Below the pieces are notes generated by a model, which was given only the letters and a program-made list of their open reading frames with translations, was not told the origin of the DNA and did no database searches. A program made the translations under genes and the position numbers. From assembly GCF_000382185.1 (NCBI RefSeq), contig NZ_KB907784.1, positions 1,885,633 to 1,949,632 of the forward strand: DNA of 64,000 bases, in the 5' to 3' direction. This document shows positions 57,278-64,000 of this stretch, in pieces (positions within the stretch are counted from its first letter, which is position 1; each line of letters begins with the position of its first letter). The DNA comes from Bordetella sp. FB-8 (GTDB lineage Bacteria > Pseudomonadota > Gammaproteobacteria > Burkholderiales > Burkholderiaceae_B).

Positions 57278-58039
57278 ATGACCCGAGCCATTTGCGCGCC
57301 ACCTACTTTTCGACAGGATCTGGCCGATTTCTGGCGTTTCCTGCGGCATCCCGATCTGCGCCGCTCGCCGGGACGCAGGGCGAGCGGCAGCCTCAAGAGC
57401 GACTGGTGGCCGGGCGTCTCCGTGGGCCGCCTGCTGGCCTGGGCCGCGGTGCTGTGGCTCGTCAATGCGGCGCTTTTCGGCCCCTTATCCTTGCATGTGG
57501 CGCAAAAACTGGGCGCCGAGCATCGCCTGGACGCCGAGCATGTGCCGGTGCTCATCGCCATACTCTGGGCGCCGGTGGCCGAGGAGCTGTTGTTTCGTTA
57601 TTGCATGCGCCGGCCCGGGCAGGCGTGGTGGATGGTGCCGCTGGCTGTCGTGCTGGTGATGAATCCGCTGCGCGTATTGGGCTGGATCGTACTGGCGATC
57701 GTGCTACTGGCGGCTTGGCGGCCCCTGCGCCGCGGGCGCATTGCCCATGGACACTGGGCCCGCGCCTGGCGCCGCGAGTACGTGCGTGTCTACGGCGCGA
57801 TCTATCACCTGGTGGCGGTGATCTTCGCGGCGGTCCATCTGCACAACTTCCTCTTGGACAGGACCACCCTCTGGCTATTGCCGTTTCTGGTGCTGCCGCA
57901 ATGGGTCACCGGCCTGGTGCTGGGCTGGATGCGCACGCGCCGCGGCATCGGCGCATCGATGGCCCTGCACGCCCTGTTCAATGCAGGGCCGGTGCTGGTC
58001 ATCGTGGCGACACTGCATTTCTTTCCAGGCAGCGCATAA
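57278..58039 (+). CDS. CPBP-family intramembrane metalloprotease-like protein
   Basis: 253 residues with several membrane helices. The CPBP (Rce1-like) motifs are present: APVAEELLFRYCMR (glutamate pair), FAAVHLHNF (His) and MALHALFNAG (His and Asn). Members are membrane proteases or immunity-type proteins; the substrate is unknown. It begins 18 bases after pth. Its 3' end overlaps the convergent TPR-glycosyltransferase gene by 41 bases. Confidence 0.8.
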   Translation: MTRAICAPPTFRQDLADFWRFLRHPDLRRSPGRRASGSLKSDWWPGVSVGRLLAWAAVLWLVNAALFGPLSLHVAQKLGAEHRLDAEHVPVLIAILWAPVAEELLFRYCMRRPGQAWWMVPLAVVLVMNPLRVLGWIVLAIVLLAAWRPLRRGRIAHGHWARAWRREYVRVYGAIYHLVAVIFAAVHLHNFLLDRTTLWLLPFLVLPQWVTGLVLGWMRTRRGIGASMALHALFNAGPVLVIVATLHFFPGSA

Positions 58040-59858
58040 GCAGGGCCTGGCGCAACTGCTCCACGGGGCCGTCCCAGTCGCCCAGCGACGTCTGGCGGAA
58101 AAGCCGCATCGTGCCGGGATACCAGGGTGAGGTTTCACCATCGAGCATCCAGCGCCAGTCGGTGCCCTCGATGGGCAGCAGTACCCAGCAGGGAACGCCC
58201 AGCGCGCCTGCCACGTGAGTTGCGGCGGTGTCCACGCAGATCAGCAGATCCAGCTGCGCGATGATCGCGGCGCTGTCGGCGAAGTCGACAATGTCCGAGC
58301 CCAGATGCACGAGCGGCTGGTCTTGCGCGGGCAGGCAGGCCTCTTGTTCGCCCTGGCCCTTCTGCACGCTGATCAAGCTCACGCCGGGCACCTGCCATAG
58401 CGGCGCCAGCGCGCGCAGGCTGGGCAAGGAGCGATTGGCGTCGTTCAGGTGTTGGGCATTGCCTTTCCATGTCAGGCCGACCTTCAGGCCGGTCAATCCG
58501 TCCAGCCGTCGGCGCCAGCGCTCCAGGCGCGCGCAATCCGGCTGCAGGTAGACCGCCGGAGGAATGTCGTCGAACGTTGCCGTGTTCAACAGACGGGGCA
58601 GGCTCATTATCAGAGTCCAGTAGTCGTACCCGGCCAGCGCCAGCGCATCGTCCATCGTGGCCGTCTTGCCGGTGCCCACGACGGCATCGACGTGCGGCAG
58701 CCCTTCGAAAAGGGGCTTGAGCGGCGTCTGGCACACCAGCACGATGCGGCTTGCGCCCAGCGCTTTCAGGCGCGGCAGATACCGAGCGAACTGGATCATG
58801 TCGCCGAACCCCTGCTCCTGCCAGAGCACCAGCGACTTGCCCTGCAGCGATTCGCCCTGCCATTGCGGGTAATTGAGCGTGGTGGGAACGGGCCAGCGGG
58901 TGAGGGTCTGGCGCTGCGAGTCGTAGCGCGATTCGTACAGAGGCCAGGCTTCGGCCAGCCGGCCTTGCCGCAGCAGAACGAAGCCAAGGCCGAAACGAAT
59001 GTCGGGAGACTGGGGGCGCAGTGCGAAGGCCTTGCGCAGCGCGTCCTCGGACTCGGATAGGCGATTGAGATTGTCGAGAACAACGCCCAGATTGCTCCAG
59101 GTGTTCCAGTCGTTCGGGGTCAGGGCCAGCACGCGGCGGTAAACGCCTTCGGCTTGCGCGAATTTGTTCTGGCGGTGCAGAACCGCGCCCAGATGCTCCA
59201 GCAAGGAGGTGTTGCCGGGGTCGAGCGCGACGGCCTTGCGGTAGTGCGATTCGCCCTGAGGCAGTCGGTTCTGCAGAATCAGCACGCAAGCCAGGCACGC
59301 ATGGGCCAGGGACGATTGCGGCTGCAGCGCCAGCGCCAGGCGGTAGCTTTGTTCGGCCTCGGGCAGGCGTCCCAGCGTGACCATCAGCGTGCCCAGGTCC
59401 TGGTGCGCCTGGGCATAGCCGGGCCGATGATGGACGGCCTGCCGGTACGCCGACTCCGCTTCGATATGCTGGCCCATGTCATCGAGCAGCATCCCCAGGT
59501 CGTGATGCACGTCGGGCAGGTCAGAGCGCAGCGCCAGCGCGCGCCGGTAGGCCGACACGGCATCGTTGAGCCGGCCATCCTCCCGGTACAGCTGGGCCAG
59601 CCTGAGCCAGCTCGGGGCATGGGAATCGTTGCAGCTCAGGGCCTGCTGGTAGGCATTGAGGGCCTGCTGCGGCTGGCCGGTCTGCTGCAGCGCATGGCCC
59701 AGGTGGTAATGCGCGTCGGCCATGCGGGGCTGCAAGGCCAGTGCCTGGCGCAGCACCAGGATGGCGTTCCGTGCCTGGCCTTGCGCGATGAGCTCGGCGC
59801 CGCTGCGGACCCGCTGTTCTGCCTGTTCGTTCAGATCAATGTGGGCGGGAAAGGGCAT
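57999..59858 (-). CDS. TPR-repeat protein with GT9-like glycosyltransferase domain
   Basis: 619 residues: about eight TPR units (residues 20-315, e.g. ADAHYHLGHALQQTGQPQQALNAY) followed by a GT-B domain of the heptosyltransferase (GT9-like) type. That domain carries LTWKGNAQHLNDANRSLPS and the nucleotide-sugar motif CVDTAATHVAGALGVPCWVLLP. Such fusions are suspected protein or envelope glycosyltransferases, and the acceptor is unknown. The start at 59858 is 19 bases after mgtC. A paralogue begins at 62569 on the other strand. Confidence 0.85.
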   Translation of the reverse strand: MPFPAHIDLNEQAEQRVRSGAELIAQGQARNAILVLRQALALQPRMADAHYHLGHALQQTGQPQQALNAYQQALSCNDSHAPSWLRLAQLYREDGRLNDAVSAYRRALALRSDLPDVHHDLGMLLDDMGQHIEAESAYRQAVHHRPGYAQAHQDLGTLMVTLGRLPEAEQSYRLALALQPQSSLAHACLACVLILQNRLPQGESHYRKAVALDPGNTSLLEHLGAVLHRQNKFAQAEGVYRRVLALTPNDWNTWSNLGVVLDNLNRLSESEDALRKAFALRPQSPDIRFGLGFVLLRQGRLAEAWPLYESRYDSQRQTLTRWPVPTTLNYPQWQGESLQGKSLVLWQEQGFGDMIQFARYLPRLKALGASRIVLVCQTPLKPLFEGLPHVDAVVGTGKTATMDDALALAGYDYWTLIMSLPRLLNTATFDDIPPAVYLQPDCARLERWRRRLDGLTGLKVGLTWKGNAQHLNDANRSLPSLRALAPLWQVPGVSLISVQKGQGEQEACLPAQDQPLVHLGSDIVDFADSAAIIAQLDLLICVDTAATHVAGALGVPCWVLLPIEGTDWRWMLDGETSPWYPGTMRLFRQTSLGDWDGPVEQLRQALLMRCLERNAVSPR

Positions 59859-59877
59859 GGGACAGCCAGTGAACCGT

Positions 59878-60558
59878 TCAATCGCGGCGGAATTCGCGCA
59901 CGCCCGGGATGTCTTTGAACTTGCTGCAGAGCATGTCGAAATCGTCGGTCGAGGTACGCGACAAGGCGATTCGCACGTCGTCAAAGTCCGGGCTTTCCTC
60001 GGACTGCTGCATGATGAATTGCTTGACCCGCACGCTGCTGGTGCCGAGTGCGCTATGTACGGTGTCCAGCGAGATGCTGCCGCGATCGGCCAGGATATGC
60101 AGGCTGCGCTGCTGCTTGACGGAGATGAAGCGGCGTTCGATGGGCTTGATGCCGGCCAGGATGACAAGGATGATGAACGTCGCGCAGCCGGCGGCCGTGT
60201 ATAGGCCGCCGCCCGTCGCCAGGCCGATGCCGGCGACGGACCAGAGGCTGGCCGCCGTCGTCAGCCCGCGCACGACTTCGCCGCGCAGCAGGATGGACCC
60301 GGCGCCCAGAAAGCCGATGCCCGACACCACCTGTGCTGCCACGCGCGACGGATCCAAGGTCACGTCCTTCTGGCCGAGCGCGTCAGAGAAACCGAAGATC
60401 GACACCAGCATGATGAGGGAGGCGCCGACGCACACCAACATGTGCGTGCGCAGGCCCGCGGCCCAGTTGAGCCGTTCGCGCTCGAAGCCGATGACACTGC
60501 CCAGCAGCGCGGCAAGGACCAGGCGGAAGATAAGTTCGAAATGGCTGATCGTCAGCAT
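59878..60558 (-). CDS. MgtC/SapB-family membrane protein
   Basis: 226 residues: an N-terminal MgtC membrane domain of about five helices (LVLAALLGSVIGFERERLNWAAGLRTHMLVCVGA, then VSGIGFLGAGSILLRGEVVRGLTTAASLW) and a soluble C-terminal ACT-like part. MgtC proteins modulate the F-ATPase or phosphate/magnesium homeostasis and aid survival in macrophages. No mgtB or leader peptide is adjacent. It lies in a leftward run with a flavoprotein before and the TPR-GT gene after. Confidence 0.92.
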   Translation of the reverse strand: MLTISHFELIFRLVLAALLGSVIGFERERLNWAAGLRTHMLVCVGASLIMLVSIFGFSDALGQKDVTLDPSRVAAQVVSGIGFLGAGSILLRGEVVRGLTTAASLWSVAGIGLATGGGLYTAAGCATFIILVILAGIKPIERRFISVKQQRSLHILADRGSISLDTVHSALGTSSVRVKQFIMQQSEESPDFDDVRIALSRTSTDDFDMLCSKFKDIPGVREFRRD

Positions 60559-60604
60559 GACTCGTATTGCCTCCAGTTTTTGAACGGTATCGCCGGATTA
60601 TCGT

Positions 60605-61837
60605 TCAGCTTGCCAGCCAGCGCAGCAAGCCTTGCGCCGCCGCCCGGCCGCTGGCGATGCAGCCGGTCAGCAGATAGCCGCCGGTGGGCGCTTCCCAGTC
60701 CAGCATCTCGCCTGCGCAGAAGACGCCGGGCAGCCGCCTGAGCATGCAATGGTCGTCCAGCGCTTGAAAGCGCACGCCGCCGGCGGTACTGATGGCCTGG
60801 TCCATCGGCCGGGCGGCCGTCAGCACCAGCGGCAGCGCCTTGATGGCGCGGGCCAACCGCTCGGCGTCCTGCATGGCGTCCCGATCCAGCACTTCGCGCA
60901 GCAGCGCGGCCTTGACCCCGGCGATGCCCACGCGGCTTTGCAAGTGCGAGGACAAGGAGCGCGCGCCGCGCGGGTGGGTCGTGTCGGCCAGCACGCGCTC
61001 GAAGGCGCGGTCCGGCAGCAGGTCCAGTGTCAGCACCGCCCGGCCGTCGCGTTCGATCCGGTCGCGCAGGGCGGCCGACAGGGCATAGATCAGGCTACCT
61101 TGAACACCGTGTTCGCTGGCGACGAATTCGCCGCGGCGCTGCAGGAGCGTGCCGTCCGCGGCGGGGCAACTGGCCTGCACATTTTTCAGCGGCGCGCCGG
61201 CGAACTTGTCGCGAAAGAACGCCGACCAGCCGATGTCGAATCCACAGTTGGCGGGCTTGAGCGGCGCGATGTCCACGCCATGCCGGGCCAGTGTCGGCAC
61301 CCATGCGCCGTCCGATCCCAGCTTGGCCCAGCTGCCGCCGCCCAGCGCCAGGATCACGGCTCGGGGCTCGAGCGCGGTCTCGCCGGCGGGCGTAGCAAAG
61401 CGCAGCCGTCCTGCTTCGTCCCAGCCTGTCCAGCGATGGCGGGCGTGGGTCGCAACGCCGTTGGCGCGCAGGCGATGCACCCAGGCGCGCAGTAGCGGAG
61501 CGGCTTTCATCTCGAGCGGGAACACGCGTCCCGAGGTGCCGACGAAAGTCTCGATGCCCAGGCCATGCGCCCAATCGCGCAACGCCTGCGGGGGGTAGGC
61601 GCGCACCAGGGGCCCGAGCTCGGCCTGCCGCTCGCCGTAGCGGGACAGAAAGCGATCGAGCGGTTCGCTGTGGGTGAGATTGAGTCCGCCGCGGCCTGCC
61701 ATGAGGAATTTGCGTCCCAGCGACGGCATGGCGTCGAACAGATCGGCGTGTACGCCGGCGGCGGCAAGTACTTCGGCGGCGGCCAGTCCTGCTGGGCCGC
61801 CGCCGACGATGGCGATGCGGGAAGAAGATTGCGGCAT
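60605..61837 (-). CDS. NAD(P)/FAD-dependent oxidoreductase (HI0933-like, TIGR03862 type)
   Basis: 410 residues. The FAD motif is RIAIVGGGPAGLAAAEVLAAAG, followed by LGRKFLMAGRGGLNLTHSEP, which replaces the KIRISGGGRCNFTN signature of the YhiN-like protein at 8795-9991. The C terminus has GVFCAGEMLDWEAPTGGYLLTGCIASGRAA. Substrate and role are unknown. It is 46 bases upstream of mgtC on the same strand. Confidence 0.88.
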   Translation of the reverse strand: MPQSSSRIAIVGGGPAGLAAAEVLAAAGVHADLFDAMPSLGRKFLMAGRGGLNLTHSEPLDRFLSRYGERQAELGPLVRAYPPQALRDWAHGLGIETFVGTSGRVFPLEMKAAPLLRAWVHRLRANGVATHARHRWTGWDEAGRLRFATPAGETALEPRAVILALGGGSWAKLGSDGAWVPTLARHGVDIAPLKPANCGFDIGWSAFFRDKFAGAPLKNVQASCPAADGTLLQRRGEFVASEHGVQGSLIYALSAALRDRIERDGRAVLTLDLLPDRAFERVLADTTHPRGARSLSSHLQSRVGIAGVKAALLREVLDRDAMQDAERLARAIKALPLVLTAARPMDQAISTAGGVRFQALDDHCMLRRLPGVFCAGEMLDWEAPTGGYLLTGCIASGRAAAQGLLRWLAS

Positions 61838-61892
61838 GCGGCGCAGTGTAGAGCGTATTGCGGCGCCGGCCGAGGCCGCCTTCGGATCCGCG

Positions 61893-62450
61893 TCAGTTGC
61901 CGGCGCGGATCCGCTCTATCCAGTCGGCGAATTTGCCGGAGAAGCTCTTGAGGAAGTCGCGGGTGGCGTCGTTGTTGACCTTGCCGTCGGCGCCGATGAA
62001 ATCGCCCGCCTTGGACAGGTACATTTCCGGCTGCTGCAGGACAGGCATGTCCAGGAACACCAGAGGCTGGCGCAGGTGGTGGTTGGCGCCGAATCCGCCC
62101 AAGAGGCCCGGCGACACGCTGATGACGGCTGCCGGCTTGCCCTGCCATACGCTCTTGCCATAGGGCCGCGAGCCCACGTCGATGGCGTTCTTCATGGCGC
62201 CCGGCATCGAGCGGTTGTATTCCGGGGTAACAAAGAGCACGGCATCGGCCTTGGCCACTTCACCGCGAAAACGCGTCCAGGGAGCCGGGGCGTCTTCGTC
62301 CAGGTCCGGGTTGTAGAGCGGCAGGTCGCCGATCTCGACGATGTCCAGGTTCAGGCGCGGCGCGGCCAGTTCTTTGACCGCCAGGGCCACGCAGCGGTTG
62401 AAGGAGGCTTTGCGCAGGCTGCCGACGATGACGGCGACGTTCAGAGACAT
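61893..62450 (-). CDS. NADPH-dependent FMN reductase / azoreductase-like
   Basis: 185-residue flavodoxin-fold protein. The FMN phosphate loop is VGSLRKASFNRCVA, and TPEYNRSMPGAMKNAIDVGSRP is the family signature seen in ChrR and quinone reductases. It probably reduces quinones, chromate or azo compounds by two electrons. ATG 62450 is chosen; upstream in-frame residues are not conserved. It heads the leftward run of flavoprotein, mgtC and TPR-GT genes. Confidence 0.9.
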   Translation of the reverse strand: MSLNVAVIVGSLRKASFNRCVALAVKELAAPRLNLDIVEIGDLPLYNPDLDEDAPAPWTRFRGEVAKADAVLFVTPEYNRSMPGAMKNAIDVGSRPYGKSVWQGKPAAVISVSPGLLGGFGANHHLRQPLVFLDMPVLQQPEMYLSKAGDFIGADGKVNNDATRDFLKSFSGKFADWIERIRAGN

Positions 62451-62524
62451 GGAGGATTCCTTTTCAGCAATGAATAAGCGCGCGGGATGACTGCTTTTCA
62501 TCATAAAGGCTGCGCGCGCAATAT

Positions 62525-62536
62525 GGGAACGTTCCC
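62525..62536. promoter_or_regulatory. 12-bp palindrome between divergent genes
   Basis: GGGAACGTTCCC is a perfect palindrome in the 118-base spacer between the FMN reductase and the second TPR-GT gene. It is a possible regulator site; no regulator gene is adjacent. Confidence 0.4.
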
Positions 62537-62568
62537 GTCTAGCCCATTCCAGACCGAGCCGTGCATCC

Positions 62569-64000
62569 ATGTCCACATTTTCCGGCGCCGAATCATCGCA
62601 GAACGCTTTGGAAGAAGCCATGCGCCTGGGCGCGCAGGGCCGCATCGAGCAGGCCGCCGCGGCCTACGAGCGGGTTCTGGCGCAGGATCTCGGGTGCGTC
62701 GAAGCCCATATGGGCCTGAGCCTGATGCTGACCACCCTGGGCAGGCTGCCCGAGGCGATCCGGGCCTGCCAGGGCGCCCTGGCCCTGCGGCCCGAACTGC
62801 CCGAACTGCACCACAATCTGGGAGCACTGTTCAACTGCCTGAGCGCGCACGCGCAGGCCGAGGCCGCCCTGCGCCAGGCCATTGCGCTGCGGCCGCTTTA
62901 TGTCGAAGCGCACTACGCCCTGGGCATGACGCTGGTCGCCATGGAAAGGCTGCAGGAAGCCGAGGTGGCTTTCCAGCTGGTGATCGTCTTGCGGCCCGAA
63001 ATGGTCGAAGCGCATCGGCAACTGGCTTCGGTTCTGGCCAGGCGCGACCTGCCGCGGCAAGCCGAGATCGTCTATCGGCAGGCGTTGGCGCTGCAGCCGG
63101 ACCATGCCGAGAGCCTCAAGCGCCTGGGCGCCGTGCTGCACCGTCAGTGCCGGCTAGGGGAGGCGGTGGATGCTTATCGGCAAGCGCTGGCCGCGCAGCC
63201 TGCAATGGCCGATGTGCTGCACAATCTGGGTACGGCCCTGGGCCAGCTCGGTCGCCTGCCCGAAGCCGAGGCCGCCCTGCGCGAATCCCTGGCCCTGCGT
63301 CCGGGCTATGCGGAGACCCAGTTCGGCCTGGGCATGATTCTGCTGGGCGCGGGGCGCCTGGCCGAAGGCTGGCCGTTCTACGAGCTGCGTCACCGCACCA
63401 AGAAGCGACTGCGGCACAGCCTGCACCCCGGCCTGGGGCCGCAATGCCCGCCGTGGCAAGGCGAGCCGCTGGCGGGCAAATCGCTGCTGGTCTGGCACGA
63501 GCAGGGCTTGGGCGACGTGATTCAGTTCGGGCGTTTTCTGCCCGTGCTCAAAGCCCAGGGCGCGGCCCGCATCACCCTGGCCTGCTTTCCCGAATTGCGG
63601 GCATTGTGCGCCGGCATGCCCGGAATCGATGTGGTCGACGTCAACGATGCCGTGGGCTTGATGCCCGGGCATGACTACCAGACCTTTGTCATGACTGTGC
63701 CGCGCTGGCTGGATACCTCGTTGCAGACCATTGCGCCCGCCGTCTACCTGCACGCCGATGCGCGACGCATCCAGTCCTGGCGCGAACGGCTGGCGCCGCT
63801 GCCCGGCAAGAAGATCGGCCTGGCCTGGCGTGGCAGCGTCACCAATCTGAACGACGAAGGCCGCTCGCTATCCACGCTGGCGATCCTGGAGCCGCTATGG
63901 CGCGTGCCCGGTCTGAGCTTTGTCAGCCTGCAAAAAGGTCCGGGCGAAGACCAGGCCCGCAATCCGCCCCCAGGGCAGCCCTTGCTGCACCTGGGGTCGG
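62569..64000 (+). CDS. TPR-repeat protein with GT9-like glycosyltransferase domain, 3' end outside window
   Basis: 477 codons are visible from ATG 62569 with no stop before the window end. TPR units run through about residue 280 (ELPELHHNLGALFNCLSAHAQAEAAL, ADVLHNLGTALGQLGRLPEAEAAL). Then a GT-B region begins (PPWQGEPLAGKSLLVWHEQG, GLAWRGSVTNLNDEGRSLS). Layout and sequence resemble the protein at 57999-59858, so the two are paralogues. The missing C terminus should carry the DTAxxHxAGALGxP motif. Confidence 0.85.
   Translation, partial: MSTFSGAESSQNALEEAMRLGAQGRIEQAAAAYERVLAQDLGCVEAHMGLSLMLTTLGRLPEAIRACQGALALRPELPELHHNLGALFNCLSAHAQAEAALRQAIALRPLYVEAHYALGMTLVAMERLQEAEVAFQLVIVLRPEMVEAHRQLASVLARRDLPRQAEIVYRQALALQPDHAESLKRLGAVLHRQCRLGEAVDAYRQALAAQPAMADVLHNLGTALGQLGRLPEAEAALRESLALRPGYAETQFGLGMILLGAGRLAEGWPFYELRHRTKKRLRHSLHPGLGPQCPPWQGEPLAGKSLLVWHEQGLGDVIQFGRFLPVLKAQGAARITLACFPELRALCAGMPGIDVVDVNDAVGLMPGHDYQTFVMTVPRWLDTSLQTIAPAVYLHADARRIQSWRERLAPLPGKKIGLAWRGSVTNLNDEGRSLSTLAILEPLWRVPGLSFVSLQKGPGEDQARNPPPGQPLLHLGS

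Noticed and set aside
62487..63674. 395-codon + strand frame at the end of the window
   Set aside because: Out of frame with the TPR-GT gene starting at 62569, which shows regular TPR and GT-B motifs and runs off the window.

Overview
The window is GC-rich, densely packed DNA from a betaproteobacterium, most likely an Alcaligenaceae member (Bordetella/Achromobacter type). This rests on gene content and order: a TPR gene-lolB-ispE-tRNA-Gln-prs-rplY-pth block, an orphan Bug-type tripartite-tricarboxylate binding protein, hmgA-fahA, coq7 and a riboswitch-controlled gcvTHP operon. The species cannot be fixed from the sequence alone. No CRISPR array, intact insertion sequence, prophage or rRNA was seen.

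Layout. 1-1.8 kb: the C-terminal part of an Orn/Lys/Arg decarboxylase and a truncated ammonium-transporter remnant between repeats. 1.8-7.4 kb: a leftward cluster (suyA, suyB, Bug binding protein, slcC-like, comC) with a divergent GntR regulator, read as (R)/(S)-sulfolactate catabolism to pyruvate and sulfite. 7.4-10 kb: DadA-like and YhiN-like flavoproteins. 10-15 kb: tandem glycine riboswitch and gcvT-gcvH-gcvP, closed by a perfect hairpin terminator. 15-18 kb: small genes (two GNATs, hslR, cdh, a brnTA toxin-antitoxin pair whose toxin looks frameshifted in an A8 run, and a glyoxalase remnant). 18-22.5 kb: a MocR regulator divergent from an omega-amino-acid transaminase and mmsA. 22.5-29 kb: a DUF945 protein, folA, the glutathione-dependent formaldehyde genes (adhC, fghA), thyA, osmC-like, coq7, then a short transcription unit with a consensus promoter and terminator that I read as an unrecognised small RNA, followed by repeats. 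29-33.7 kb: pgi, a phosphohexomutase and an FAD-linked 2-hydroxyacid dehydrogenase.

33.7-40.6 kb is a leftward operon: an amino-acid-type ABC transporter, a TIM-barrel protein, a PfkB sugar kinase, a 2-ketoacid reductase and a terminal LacI regulator, with a perfect LacI-type palindrome just before the first gene. 40.7-46.2 kb: waaA, a hydroxyisobutyrate-dehydrogenase-like gene and a second polar amino-acid ABC operon. 46.4-50.2 kb: fahA-hmgA with a divergent LysR regulator. 50.4-58 kb: mutM and the conserved block from the TPR gene to pth and a CPBP membrane protein. 58-64 kb: two TPR-glycosyltransferase fusions (the second cut by the window end), MgtC, a flavoprotein and an FMN reductase.

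The most unusual item is the 28.67-28.88 kb RNA unit: a short stem presents a C/U-rich loop containing CCTCCTTT, the same string as the 16S rRNA anti-Shine-Dalgarno tail, which suggests an RNA acting on ribosome binding sites. Next are a large nested inverted repeat between osmC and coq7, the self-regulated sugar-acid/ABC operon with no aldolase, and the frameshifted brnT.
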